DNA of 64,000 bases, from the NCBI GenBank assembly GCA_029204225.1, contig CM055100.1, positions 9,066,713 to 9,130,712 of the forward strand. Direction: 5' to 3'. The position numbers and the translations under genes were made by a program. Position 1 is the first letter of the stretch; the number at the start of each line of letters is the position of its first letter. Below the pieces are notes generated by a model. The model was not told where the DNA came from, did not search any database, and was given only the letters and a program-made list of their open reading frames with translations. Shown here in pieces: positions 1-11,984 of the stretch. The stretch is from Diphasiastrum complanatum (taxonomy: Eukaryota > Streptophyta > Lycopodiopsida > Lycopodiales > Lycopodiaceae).

Positions 1-992
1 GAAGATTAGGCGAACATTATCATGGCGAAAAATTGTCTGGCAAAGGTTCAGAAGGCAATTTGGCACTTTTGAGAGCTTGAAACATTCGCTGGACTAGTTA
101 TAGGTAATATTAACCTTTGCCCACTTCACAAATACTTCAAAACAATGTTTTATGACTATTTTGAGCTCGGCCAAGATTAATGATATACTGGCAAAGGTTT
201 ATGAAGGTTGGCGAAGGTTCAAGGGACTTAAATTTCTCTCTGAATACTGGAAATGTTCGCCTGACCACTTATTTTCAATATTAACCTTCGTCGACTTCAC
301 TGAAGCTAGAAAACATGGAAACGTAGCTACTGGCAAACTGGCGAAGGTTTACAGTAAGTACTTTTGCAGATATTGAAGTTGGCGAAGGTTCTGATGGCAA
401 ATTCCTATTTCTGGTGAGCAAGAACCTTTGTCAGAGCTCGTACACTCAGTATTAACCTTCGCCGACTTCCATGATGGCTCTGAAGCTGAAAATGAAGCTG
501 GGCGAACGTTGTCTGGGGTGTTTTGGACTACTGTGAGATTCTGGACATTTTTTACAAAGGTTTTTTCATTTTTTTGGGCTATTTTTTGGCAATTTTGGCA
601 AACTGGTTGGAAAATAACCTTCACCTGACTAGTTGTAGGTATTGATGGTGTGGCAAAATACTGCCAGGTGGGCGAAGGTTGGTTTGAACAAATCAAAAAG
701 TTATGAGGTCTGATAGGTGTTTTTTGGCTCTTTAGTGGACAATTTGTCAAAACTACATGGTTTTTTTTTCTGATTTTTCTGATTTTTGGGATTTATGGAA
801 GGGATAGGGTGTTGGAATCTGATGTTTTTCACCTCTAAATCTCCCTCCACAGATCATACAAGCAACAAATCATGAAAAAACAGCAAATCTAACCTCTACT
901 CCACACTAAACTACCCCCCACACATCCATTCCACAAGCAAAAATCACAAGATGAATGCATGCAAGCTAAAAAGAAAGAAAATTCTAATCTAT
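1..992 (-). mobile_element. Tat/Athila-like gypsy 5' leader with GGCGAAGGTT motif array
   Basis: This is the untranslated leader of a minus-strand LTR retrotransposon whose gag would start left of base 1; the LTR and primer site lie just to its right. The motif GGCGAAGGTT occurs at 210-219, 340-349, 381-390 and 671-680. Its reverse complement (AACCTTCGYC and close variants) occurs near 108, 283, 453 and 616, about 165-175 bases apart, so the leader looks like a diverged tandem array in which each unit carries one forward and one reverse motif. Short open frames here are not coding. The same motif recurs in the better-preserved copy at 34.3-35.0 kb, which supports the assignment. Confidence 0.7.
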
Positions 993-1010
993 TCCCCGGC
1001 AACAGTGCCA
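993..1010 (-). other. Primer-binding site, tRNA-Asp type
   Basis: On the plus strand this reads TCCCCGGCAACAGTGCCA, nearly the 3' end of plant tRNA-Asp including CCA, so the minus strand carries its complement as a minus-strand-DNA primer site. It lies 6 bases from the LTR end at 1017. A tRNA-Asp primer is characteristic of plant Tat/Athila gypsy elements. Confidence 0.8.
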
Positions 1011-1016
1011 AAAAAT

Positions 1017-1600
1017 TGTAGCGGCCTTGGTTAACCTGTCACGCATAGATTCGTTCCCAAGGGAATACTGCTTCTCTTGCGAAGTTAGCTTGCAAATCCT
1101 ACTCTAACCACACCTAGATTAACCACATCTAACTATCCACCCTACTTTAACCACAAGCATGAGAAGGAAGAATAGATTACAATGGAAGAGGTGCTTACAT
1201 CCTATCCTCTTTACTCTCTTAGAAATCATTAACAACATACAAGTAGAGAGAAGAAGCAAATGGAAAGCAAATACAAAATGCAAAAACGAACAAAGGGTGT
1301 CTTTTTATGGATGGGGAAGGCCCTTGCCCCTTTCTCCTATTGGTTAATTACAATGGCAAGGATCCTAATCCAAGCCTCCTAAACTAACACAAAATGAATC
1401 TAATGGTTCCTTAAGAAAGCACAAGGGCACTCACATGATTCATGTGAGTTCTAATTTGGGCCCTTTTAGCTTTTTTTTAACAACTTGAGTTAGGGCCTCT
1501 AATGTCATTTTAGAGTTTTAGGCTCCTAGTCACTTATTCCTAATTCTACAAGTTCTACAAAACCAAATTGCGTGCCCATTGGGTTGGGCTTATACACACA
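1017..1600 (-). mobile_element. 5' LTR of Tat-like gypsy element (minus strand)
   Basis: Bounded by TGTAG next to the primer site and by ...TTATACACA at the other end, so it has the TG...CA form of an LTR. Its outer end (about 1580-1600) resembles the end of the LTR at 35306-35993. On the minus strand a CATAAAAAG near 1301-1309 occupies the place of the TATA box seen in the other LTR. Length is about 584 bp against 688 bp there, and similarity is patchy, so it is a related but distinct or older copy. The outer boundary is approximate. Confidence 0.65.
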
Positions 1601-1639
1601 AGAAGCCAGTGCCCTCGCACTTATTGCTCTACATGTACT

Positions 1640-3656
1640 GTGGTGGGGCCCACTAAGTGCCCAACAAACATTTTGATAGAAAAGGAGCTATGGGAGATCG
1701 TGACAGGTGAAGAGACAAGGCCATTGATTGAAAAAGGTCAACGAGCATTTGACTAGAAAAAACGGAAAGCACAAAATGTCATCAACTTATCAGTTAGAGA
1801 TGCAATTATTCCCTACATTTCGAATTCAGAAGGACCAAAAGAAGCATGGGATATGTTGAAGGCATTATTTGAGACCACAAACACATCTTGAGTGCTATTC
1901 CTGAAGAGATCAAGAGGCAGACTACAACACCTTATTCACCACAGCAAAATGGAATTGCAGAACGAAAAAATAGATCTATTGTTGAGATGGCCAGGGCAAT
2001 GCTCAAAAGCAAGGGTCTGCCAAACACCTTTTAGGCAGAAGCTTGTAGCACAGTTACGCACATCCTGAATCGGTGTCCTATAGAATCCGTGGAAGGTAAG
2101 ACACCTCATGAAGCTGTTACTGGACATAAACCTAATATTTCTCATTTGAGAGTATTTGGTTGTGATGCTTATGCTCATATTTTTGATGAGAAACGAAGAA
2201 AATTGGATGCAAAAGCTATCAAGTGTATTTTCCTTGGATATGATGAGAAGGCCAAGGCATACATGATGTATGACACAAATGCACAGAAGCTTGTAATTTC
2301 TAGAGATGCTACGTTTGATGAGATGGGCCAAGGTGAACAATCTGAAGTACTGAACCTTTTGATGAGGGAGCGAAAGTACAAGTCAAGAAGGAAGTGGATT
2401 TTGATATAGAAAATTCATTGGACAAAGGCAAGCCTGATGCTGAAATTTTCATGAGAGTACCTAAATGGAACTTATCAGTCACAGATGGTGCAAAGAAGAG
2501 AGACACTCCCGAATCTAGTGAGCAGGGAGAGCTTAGAAGATCAAGTAGAAATTGAAAACCTCCTACAAGATTAGAGATGAATCTAGCCCTAATGAGTTCT
2601 GTGCTCAAGGCTCAAGAACCAAAAACTTTTGATAAAGCAAAAGAGCACGAGGAGTGGCGTGAAGCTATGGAAACAGAAATGGAAGCTGTACATGGATGAT
2701 TTGATTACTATAGAAAGTAATGAGAGCTTAATTGATGAAATCAAATCAGATCTTTCCAATGCTTTTGACATGAGCGATCTAGATTTGATGCACTATTGTC
2801 TTGGCATTGAAGTATGGCAAAAGAAAAATGTGGTCTTTCTTACACAAAGCAAATATGCACGAGATTTGCTTTATAAGTTCAATATGCAGGATTGTAAGCC
2901 TGTGAGTACACCTATGGATGTCAACACGAAGCTTACTGCATATGATGAATCTGAGAAAGTGGATGCTTATTTGTATAGACAGCTGGTGGGTAGTTTGATT
3001 TATTTGACACACACATGACCTGATATTTCTTGTGTTGTTGGTGTTGTTAGTCAATTTATGCAAGATCCCAGTCAAACACACTGGAAGTCTGCTAAACATA
3101 TTCTCAGATACATTCGAGGGACATTGAATTTTGGTTTGAAGTATGATCAACCTAAAGTGCCAATATTGATAGGATATACACATGCTGATTGGGCAGGTAA
3201 TATTGATGACAGCAGGTCTACCAGTGGTCATACATTCAGTTATGATACAACTGCAGTTTCATGGAACAGCAAAAAGCAACATACAATAGTCTTATCCTCG
3301 ACGGAAGCTGAATATCGAGCACTCAACAATGCTGCACAAGAAATAGTATGGTTACGAAGATTGCTTGTGGATTTAGGTCAACCACAGGTGGATGCAACTA
3401 CTATATCTTGCGACAATCAAAGCTGCATTCACCTTTCCAAAAATCTAGTTTTACATGCCCGAACCAAGCACATTGAAATACATTATCATTTTGTTCGAGA
3501 GAAAATTCTTGATGGAGCCACTGATCTTGTTTTCTGTAAATCTGAAGATCAAGTGGCAGATATTTTTACTAAGTCATTAGGTAGATGTAAATTTAAAAAG
3601 TTTCTTACTCTACTAGGAATAGAAGAATGTAATTTTATCATTGAGGGAGAGTGTTA
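1640..3656 (+). pseudogene. Copia gag-pol remnant, internally deleted (gag-INT-RT-RNase H)
   Basis: In order: a gag scrap (about 1680-1900, W..L...F-type gag helices, one stop and a frame change); an abrupt jump near 1905-1920 into the end of the integrase core ([15 protein letters not shown], 1933-1980, carrying the catalytic Glu); integrase C-terminal region to 2409; the N-terminal edge of reverse transcriptase (EHEEWREAMETEMEA, 2640-2690) fused directly to the YMDD catalytic box (about 2690); then RT thumb and the copia RNase H, ending in ADIFTKSLGRCKFKKFLTLL and a stop at 3657. Protease, most of integrase and about half of RT are missing; a stop interrupts YLTHT*PDIS near 3016. The 3' end is well preserved and runs into a polypurine tract and an LTR. 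Confidence 0.85.
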
Positions 3657-3840
3657 GAAATCAATGATAAACTTCATTGTTACACTTCTTAGGTATTGTT
3701 TATGATGTACTTTATTACTAGTTGTAACTAGTCGTTGGCTAGTCTAGTAGTCAACTCCTAGATCTCCCTCTCTATCAGAGTTCAAGGTTTATATGTACAT
3801 TTTACATTCAGTATGTTGTAGTGTGATAGATTGATAGTGC
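3643..3840 (+). mobile_element. Polypurine tract and 3' LTR of the copia element
   Basis: A purine run GAGGGAGAG (3644-3653) is followed by TGTTAGAAATCAATGATAAAC at 3654. The same LTR start recurs at 13936. The shared part runs to about 3815 and includes TATATGTACATTTTACATTCAGTA. The right end is not defined; the sequence passes into an unrelated gypsy fragment by about 3885. Confidence 0.7.
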
Positions 3841-3884
3841 GTGTTCTACTTCCGGCTTCTTTGGAGATTGCTTATGATGATATT

Positions 3885-4120
3885 TCTGATTGTTGACAAT
3901 GGTAACAATTTTAAAGATAAAATCAATTGTGATAGAATTACAACAAAATCCAAGATTCACATGGGTAACTATGAATTTAAATCAAACTTCCATGTGTTCG
4001 ACAGGGGTCCTATCGACATGATACATGGTGTCGAGTGGTTATAGATGTTGGGCGATATTACCATTAATTTTGAGCAGAGAATAATTCATTTGGCTCAGTG
4101 AGGGAAGACCTTTGAAATTC
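3885..4120 (+). pseudogene. Gypsy aspartic-protease region fragment
   Basis: The plus strand reads as a retropepsin-type segment: VDNGNNFKDKI (near the expected protease D-S/T-G site, here not canonical), then VFDRGPIDMIHGVEWL, comparable to LDRIDVILGKEWF in the chromovirus pol at 23.9 kb, then LGDITINFEQRIIHL. There are stops at 4042 and 4099. It is a small decayed piece of a Ty3/gypsy pol, wedged between a copia LTR and another LTR end. Confidence 0.55.
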
Positions 4121-4149
4121 CTAATTGCAGGAAAGAAGAATCAGGTTCC

Positions 4150-4282
4150 TATTTACCCCCAAGCTTCTAGAGTTGATTGGTTGTTTCTACTTGGTTGGGT
4201 GGTTGCTCCATAGCATGTTTTCCATTGTGTGTTATCTTGTGAGTAGAATCTTAGGGAGCTTCCCTTCCAATGGTATCAAAAC
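4150..4282 (+). mobile_element. End of an old LTR followed by a degraded iMet primer site
   Basis: 4150-4269 matches 10146-10253 closely (for example a shared segment beginning CTTCTAGAGTTGATTGGTTG and CTACTTGGTTGGGTGGTTG). Here the segment ends in ...CCCTTCCA and is followed at 4271 by TGGTATCAAAAC, a mutated initiator-tRNA-Met primer site (normal TGGTATCAGAGC). This makes it the 3' end of a plus-strand 5' LTR whose left part is lost. Only the last 120 bases remain. Confidence 0.6.
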
Positions 4283-7200
4283 AAGGCTTACGAAGATTGG
4301 AGAACATGGAGAAGGGCTACCTTTCGTCAAAATTTTGGATTGGATCCATGGGAATTCTCTTCCAAGGTGGATAGCAAAGTTGCAAGTGGGTGTACTATCT
4401 CAGTTTCAATTTGCATGTTGCTAAGATCCATTACTCTTGGGATTCTTTGTTGGTTTTATGGAGAATTGTCCTTGAAGGCCAATTTGTGATGCTTTTTTGG
4501 AGCTTTTTCTTGTGTAGATCAAATCTTTAGTAAATCTGAATTTTCCAGCAAGTGTACTTTCATTTTAGGGTGCATTAATGATGAAATTAATGATGCATGC
4601 TGGTTCTCTCCAATGATTTATGATTCTAGGCTATGTTTTGGTCAAAATTGTTTGGTTTTTCATGTTTTTTGGCACAAAATAGATAGTAAGAACCAAAATA
4701 CAGCAAGATTAGATCAATTAGATGGTTGTAATTCTGTAAATTGGTTTGCATGTGGTAGAGAAAGAGTTGTATGTCAGTGAATTTTCACTTTATGGTGAGA
4801 AAAAGCCCGAAAAAAAGCCAAAAATCATCATTTTTGTTTGTTTGTTTTTTCATAAAATTAGATAGTAGGTGGCTGTAAAACACCATGTAGAGCTTGTAAA
4901 GTGGTGGACCAAAGTCTTTTGAAGATTTCCCTGAAGTTAGAACCAAGAATTCTAGCAATTGAACTTGAAGTCAAAAAAAGTTCAAAAAATGACCATTTTT
5001 GGTGATTTGGGGGGGATGGATCTCTCCAAATCCATAAGGAGATCATTTTGAAATTAAGTACAGCATGACTAGCATTCCTTTTTACCTTCCCAGCAAGCTA
5101 TCAAACCTGTGAATTGATGGCCGATGGCTTATGCACCATCTTCATCAAGTTTGAAGCTATTTTGACTTTTACAAATCAGAAAATCTTCATTCTCAGCCTA
5201 TACTGCATCTTAGGATCATTATGAATGCTTCATGGAAGTCTAATTGATTGTTTAAGACTGTTGGTAGCATCAATTTTGGGCTAGAATAGGTGTTTGCATG
5301 TTTTTGCATGATTTTTTTCTTGTGAAAGTGCACCCTACTATAGATTTTTTGACACTCTGATCTCGCACATGTGAAGCCTAGGTGGCAGGCTGATGTGGCA
5401 AGCATCTTGTTCACTTGTTCTCTCTCTATACTGATGTTTATAGCACCCAATTTGGAGTCCTGTACCCAAAGTTATGATCATCTGAAATTTTGTAGTTTTG
5501 TGAGTAAAATTGACAAGAATTGGAATTATTTTGATTGCATGCCAGTCATTTCCCTAATTTGTAGTATTGTGCTTGTATGGATTAGTTGCATGATGATTCT
5601 CAGAGTGATTCCGACATGCATGTTGGATTTATAGTCGATTTGAGTGGTCATACGTATGTGCTCTGACAGTTGGGTCACAAATCAGTGTTAATGGCTGACA
5701 AATTCCATAAAACTAAAGTTTACGTAAAAAAAATTTAATGACATTCGTGACTGATGTAGTGTGCTTTGCATGCCAGTTTTGATATTGGGTTAGTAACATT
5801 AGAAATCGGACAGTGTTTCGATTTTTTGATTTCGATTGTCTTTTGTACTAATAGTATTTTCGTCAAAAATTTTAGAATTACGTAAAATAAAACAAAATTG
5901 GAGTTTTCCAAAAATATCGAAATTTCGGTCATTTTTTTGTCAGTTTAGATTAGTGAATTGATTTATCAGTCACAATTGGTCACAGTATTTTCACTAAGTC
6001 TAAATTATTTTCCAATGATAGATAAGTTAAAATTGACAGAAGGAACTGCAATGAAATTGCCGAGAGGTTTCGCGGTACTGTCATTCTTTTAACTTTTGGA
6101 GTTGAACTCCCAAATTGAAAGTTAAAATTTGAATTTTTTTTTTTTTTTGTTAAATTTCAAATTGGTTAAAATTTGAAATCAGTTAATTGTCTAATATTTT
6201 TTTAAACGGTGTTGACAGCTTAGAAATTAGATAGGAATTATTTCTAGTAAAATCCTATGGTGAACTATATTCAAAAGATCAGACTAGCATTGTTTCACAT
6301 ACTAGTAAATGATTTTTGATATATCAGATATTCAGCCCAGGTATAGGACATAAATAAAATTGTTTTGGACTTTTTCCTACAGTAACTAGTTTTTAAACAT
6401 TTACTAATGTCATTACGTCTTCTTGGTACCTTAGATGAAATCGATTTTCAGGGAACTGAAAATTCTAAGGAGAGAAGAAGAGTGGACATTAGAGGTAGTA
6501 AGTGTGACCGAGAAATATATTTCGTAGTTAGGATTTTGGTAATCCCTGTAAAAAATTGCTTAATACTGGTTATTAATTTCCTGGTTAGCATTCATTCAGT
6601 TGAATTTGTAGCTAATATTTTTGTAACCATTGAGTTCTCCGTAGTTTTGAATGTCAATTGTGATGTTAGAAGTGGAATCTGATACGTAGATTACATTGGA
6701 TCTGTTAGTTGACAGAAGCTTTTTCCAAGATTTGATGCATCAGGTTTCGAAACTTGTCAATAACCAGAAAGGATCAGGATATAATATTGAACCATGTTAA
6801 TTCTTCTATCTAAGTCAGATAATCATATGTGGATTTTGGGTATCCATCTATAAGCATGCCAGTCATCCAAATAATAATGGGATTCTCCAATGTTTGGGAA
6901 CAAGAAATAATATCCTATAGTGATTATGGGAAAGCTAGATGATCAGTGGATCTCTAGAATATCAGATAAGACGGTTAAGAGTTTTCTGGAAGGAAAAGCT
7001 GATGGTATGGGACATCAATAATTTTGGAAAGAAAATTCTAAGACTGTAAAGATTTGATGATCAATGGTGTGTTTTAGTACCTAGTCGCGATATGGGAAAG
7101 AAGAAAATCATTCGAGCAAATGTGGAGTATTTTGAAAAATTTTGATGTTTAATCTAGATCCCAATGTGGTATCTCATTATTTTCAAAATCAAAGGCCCTC

Positions 7201-9735
7201 AAATCTATTTCTCTCTTTCTTAATTAATCCTTTACTTCTTAGTAATTTCTCGAATATAAGACATCAGACTGGGTTTATATGATTTTTTCCAGCATGAAGT
7301 TATTCTTCTGAAAGACTGCTATGTCATATAAATTACTACTTGTGCGAATAGACCTTAGAATTTAGATAAATTCTAAGGTTAAGATGTTTCAATTTCTTAA
7401 ACCTAGAATGTCTCTTTTTCATAAATGAATTTCAATAGAATGGTAGTTTCTGTCACTCAGGTTGAAAATATTTGAAGAAAAAGTCTTGTTTGTAATTGAG
7501 TGACTCCTTTTGTAGAATGCACTTATTATTGACTTTTTTATGTGTTTGGATATTTTCATATATCATCTTTCCAGTTATCTTTTATTGAAATTGATAATTT
7601 CTTTAAAAGGTGCGGTGAAGTGATGGGATAAAATTCTATTTGGGAATCTGTGGCTTGCGTAGTTTTTGGAAAAGAACCACCGGTGGTATAGAAATGAGAT
7701 TTTTTTCTGGAAGTAATTTCGAATAGATTCAGAGTAAGATGCCTAATTAGAACTTTTCAAAATATGAAGAATTCTCTAGGAATTGTATAGACAATCTGGA
7801 ACTGGAACATGTTTGGAATTTGAATCATTATTTATAAGTAGTGCAGTAAAAGGTCAAAGGTTACTAATTCCATTTTAATTGGAATAGAAGTAGTTTGATC
7901 AGAATTTAAGTCTGAGAGTTCTATATTGATCAACCTAATCTTAGTTTAAGTATTAGGATCAAAGAGGGGTTAATCAGTGGGAGAAATTATGTAATTAGAG
8001 GTAAGTGAGATTGGAAAATTGCTGAGAGTGAATTTTATTCATCTCAGAGATTTTTCGGATATGTTATTTACTCATGAAAAATATTAAATATTTTGTAGTT
8101 GAGTTACAAAATCTCAGTGAGATATGTGAGTAACTGGAGAAATCTACCAAATAAGAATGTGTATATGTACTGGGTCATAGTGAGATTATTCACGTATGTG
8201 CACGATTAATCTTGTATGAATCTACTGTGTATTCCTGGTTACTAGGGCTATTTGGTGCACTTAACCTAGTTGGTGAACATAGACATATGATCAAGTATTG
8301 TTTGACAGATATTTGTAGAGTTAACAAATCTTTGGTGGAAGATTTATGGATTAACTTATAAATGATTTGGGTAAGGATCTAAATGTGGTGTCATACTAGT
8401 ATAATTGAATTCTTCACTTAGACATTTGAAATTTCTAAATCATTGGCAATTAACTTGAGTAGTTGATTACTCCAAGATGAAGTTAATTGATAAAACGATC
8501 AGTGTAATGTGGATTCACCAGAAAATGATGGTTTTGATTTATATTGTTTGTAAGACGCATGATTAGTGAATCATTTCGGTTCATCAGTTAAACTTGTGTG
8601 CATTGGATATACAATATTCTTGGGATAGAATATTCCTTAGTTAAGGAAGGGACTCAGTTCATTAGTGATTGTTCATAATGAATCTAAGAATAATATTTGA
8701 CTTGATATTCAACAGGACTTTGGGTATCTAGATGTGATTTTGGATTGTAATCTAAAGTTTTTGTAGTTGAAGATGATTGTCATTTTGGTATGCGTTCAGT
8801 CTTTAATTATCAGTTGTTTATAGAACTTGAATCTTGCACTTCAGTTAAAGAATCATGTTTTGGAAGTATTCCTAAATCTAGTATTTTCTTAATGGAAAGA
8901 CTTTTGGAATGACTTTTACTTTCCTGAGTTATGTTAGACACATACTCCAGTATCCTGTAAATGATTAGGTATGTTTTGGATTTCAGGGAATTATGATTGA
9001 CGAATCATATGAATCTAAATATTTATGGTTGACAAATTATAAATAGATACTTAATTATCGTCAGAGGATAATAAGGAATTGTAAAGATTCTTAAGTGTGA
9101 TGATTAATTCTTGATCTATTATTTGAGTAAGAATTCAGATCAGTGTTTTGAATCTCTCTACTCCAATATTTTATTTGAGAATCTATGGATCTCACATATA
9201 TTCTCACAAGATAAGTATTTTATTTGTGGAGAATTTAATTTATTTAGTGGATGTTATTTTGCTACAGTTTATGGTCTGTAAATGCTTAAGTACAGTTTTT
9301 CATTTGGTTGGATCTCTAGTTATTTTAGGAGACAGACAAGTCTATTAAGATGAATGAATGTTATTTTTCTTGCATTTGGTGCTAGAAATAGGAACATTTA
9401 ACTCAAAAGCGTATCTGGATATTCATAGTTGAGTTTTAATCATTCTATATCTTAATGATTCTCCTAGAGATTCTAGATAAATGAATCTAATTTGTGATGA
9501 ATGTAACCCAGATGAAAAAATTTATCGCTTAGTGTACTTTTCAAACCTGAGTTGTACTCCAATGTAGAGATTATCATTTGAAAAATAGGATTATCTCTGA
9601 GTACTTGTTTGATGTGAAAGTTTGACTAAGGATAATGATTTTCTAGGTTGATATTTAAAGTTAAAAAAACTGTTCATGTTCTTCTTTCTTGTTTAGGGAG
9701 CTTCTAAGGATAGAAGCAATTTAAGGAGAGAAGAA
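4283..9735 (+). mobile_element. Long non-coding internal region of an old LTR element (LARD-like)
   Basis: About 5.4 kb of A+T-rich DNA lies between the LTR end with primer site at 4150-4282 and the matching LTR at 9736-10253. I find no gag, protease, integrase or RT signature in any frame; stops are dense and the longest open frames show no family motif. The right end carries a polypurine tract (AAGGAGAGAAGAA, 9723-9735). The arrangement (LTR end, primer site, long non-coding interior, polypurine tract, LTR) fits either a large retrotransposon derivative or a fully decayed coding element; the sequence cannot separate the two. Confidence 0.5.
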
Positions 9736-10253
9736 TGTTATGTTCATGACCAGTAAGTAGGATTCAGTATACTCCTAGTCTTGGATACACGGTACTCCAG
9801 TAAATCAAGCTGTTAGTTATGCCACGTCATACTGGATGTGACCCGAAAGTAACTAATATCTTTGTGAGGCCTAGAACATACTAACTGGAATTAGACAAGG
9901 TATGAGACAGTGTATGCATGTGTAGAGTTATCAATAGCAATTCTATGAATAGCTGGTCCATACTTAGGACTCTATTCTAGGTGAATCTATGTATAGGGAA
10001 CTTAGGACTATGCATGGCTATGTGCCCAGGTTGCTTTTGGCTCTATATATTGAGGCCAAACTCACCCTACTCCTCATTGTGATCATTGATTCATTGCCAG
10101 AGTTTCACTCTACATTCATGCTTCTTATTCCTTGGCTTGGGGGTGAAGCTTCTAGAGTTGATTGGTTGCTTCTACTTGGTTGGGTGGTTGTTCCATAGTG
10201 TGTCTTCCATTATGTGTTATCTTGTAAGCAGGATCTTAGAGAGCTCCCTTACA
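9736..10253 (+). mobile_element. 3' LTR of the old non-coding element
   Basis: Starts TGTTATGTTCATGACC directly after a purine tract and ends ...CCCTTACA. The last part matches the LTR end at 4150-4269. A promoter-like CTCTATATATTGAGG lies at 10041-10055. About 518 bp. No target-site duplication can be tested because the other LTR is truncated. Confidence 0.6.
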
Positions 10254-10979
10254 GAATGACCTTACTGAGATGAAATCAGGTCATGTGTAGTATCTTTCAC
10301 TTTTGGTTGAAGATTTTGCTATCAACTAAAGTCGGTATTTCTTGTTTTATGTGATCAATAAAAACAAAAAATAATGCCAGTCTTGTTGGAACGGTTTCTA
10401 TGCCGATCTACATGTGGATTTTCCAATATTTGATTGTAACACTTAACTAGTGAACAATCAAAACTGTCTGGATGACCACTCGATAAAAGTTCTATTGATT
10501 CAAGATTGGTCTTTTTCCTAGCCTGAACCACATTTGGGAAGAGAGGAAGGGGATAAAGCTTGAGGTGTAGAGGATTGGTTAACCAAGTCAACCAGTTATG
10601 TTAATCTACTTTGAATTCCGGAAGTATAACTTATTGTGAGAGTGAGGGCAATTGGAAATTAAGCTTTGGAATATATTTTTAAACTGTATTTGGAAATTTG
10701 GATTCCTTTCCCTAGTGTTCATTTAGGATTTCGAGGAATTGAAGATTCTAAGGAAAGAAATAATGGCAGTTGGATGATAATCCAATTATGAAACCACTTT
10801 TGTGTTGCAAATCTCTGAAATTTGCAAACGAAAAGCAGTTCAAATGTGTTTCATACAAGAATCTAGTTATTTGGATTTTTTTCCTATTATAGAGTGCTTT
10901 TTTATGATAACTAAAACAACCAAGAGTATTTCTTACTTATAAATGAATGAAAATCTTTATACCGATTCTGAAATAAATA
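10254..10979. other. Unassigned A+T-rich sequence
   Basis: I see no gene or RNA. A stretch near 10735-10765 (GGAATTGAAGATTCTAAGGAAAG) weakly resembles 6450-6475, suggesting remote common origin with the non-coding element to the left. Probably decayed interior of another gypsy element. Confidence 0.4.
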
Positions 10980-11243
10980 TTGAATATCTATTACAATATT
11001 GTTTTTGGCTATATTGGGATTCTTAATGTTCCTTATGGTTTAGTGAATACACTTATCGCATTTCAACAATATTTGAACAATATATTTTGTCCATACCTGG
11101 GTCAATTTGGAGTGATATTCTTAGATGATGTGTTCATCTACAATGAAATGATTAAGGAGCATGAGAGAATTCAATGGCTAGAAGTATCTCTTGGAATTGG
11201 TTGTGACTCTGATCCTATATTTGTGTATAGGCTAGCCAGTTAA
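10980..11243 (+). pseudogene. Gypsy reverse-transcriptase fragment
   Basis: A short open stretch carries gypsy RT landmarks in order: NVPYGLVNTLIAFQQYLNNI (family PFGL.NAP..FQ..MN.I), then PYLGQFGVIFLDDVFIYN, where the catalytic Y-x-D-D box appears as FLDD, then EHERIQWLEV. Roughly 70 residues survive of a domain of about 170; no further RT, RNase H or integrase can be followed downstream. Probably a remnant of the decayed element that owns the surrounding A+T-rich DNA. Confidence 0.7.
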
Positions 11244-11371
11244 TCTTTTGACTTTCTAGTAAGAAGATTTAGAAGTAGAGGATTTCTTGGAGAAAAAACT
11301 GGTGGTATGGGACATCAATGATTCCAAAGGGAATCTCTTGTGCGAAAGTGATATGTAGACCGATGGGTAGT

Positions 11372-11834
11372 GTCATGGCCATATTCGGTTAAGGACCTGG
11401 AATAGTCCTAATATGGTAGACCGGCCCTCCGATATTCGAGATTGTTGGTCACGCCATGATTTAATTCCATGTCAAGGCCAGTTTGTGACTAATAACCTTG
11501 AGAGGACCCAGACATTCTAATTGAGACACACAGATATAGACAGGAGGACTGCATGAAGAGATGTGATCTATTTATAGTTGACCTGCATGGGGATTGCATG
11601 GTTTCATGCACATGACTCTACTCTCTATATAATGAAGTAGGGATTCTCCCGTTGACATATTGTTTAAGTTACCATTTTCTCTCTTCTCCTCTTGCTTCAC
11701 ATAGCATGGCTTGGGGGCTGGATCCAGGTTGGTGGTTTGGTTGGGCAGTTTGGTTCCATAGTCTCTCTTATTGTGTTCTCCTATCCTCATCTTAGGGGTA
11801 ATTCTTTTTGGGTCTTTACATTGGTATCAGAGCC
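11372..11834 (+). mobile_element. LTR with iMet primer site (element otherwise lost)
   Basis: TGTCATGGCC at 11372 to ...GTCTTTACA at 11820 has LTR form. It contains TCTCTATATAATGAAG (TATA-like, about 11621-11636) and is followed by TGGTATCAGAGCC (11822-11834), an intact initiator-tRNA-Met primer site. It is therefore a plus-strand 5' LTR of about 449 bp. The start is inferred from TG...CA and from a purine-rich GATGGGTAG just before it. Only about 150 bases of interior follow before unrelated copia sequence. Confidence 0.6.
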
Positions 11835-11984
11835 CACTGGCTAAGATGCGGTTTACGCCTTGAGCCAATTCTCTTCCAATCCTAGCCTGGCACATTGGCA
11901 AATGGCAAAATGAATCCTACAGTATTTGAAGGGTACCCAGAATATGGGATTAACCTACAGAGCTAAAAACGAAGAAAAAAGATT
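11835..11984 (+). mobile_element. Stub of element interior after the primer site
   Basis: Non-coding leader-like sequence follows the primer site, with ATGGCAAAATGAATCC at 11902 as a possible former gag start. It breaks into copia RNase H sequence near 11985. Nothing else is recognisable. Confidence 0.35.

Noticed and set aside
349-750. 133-codon minus-strand open frame
   Set aside because: It lies within the repeated-motif leader of a gypsy element; composition follows the motif, and no domain is visible.
6400-7040. Similarity to 10700-11345 with equal spacing of two short matches
   Set aside because: Only two short matches are convincing and the RT fragment in the second copy has no counterpart in the first; too weak to call a duplication.
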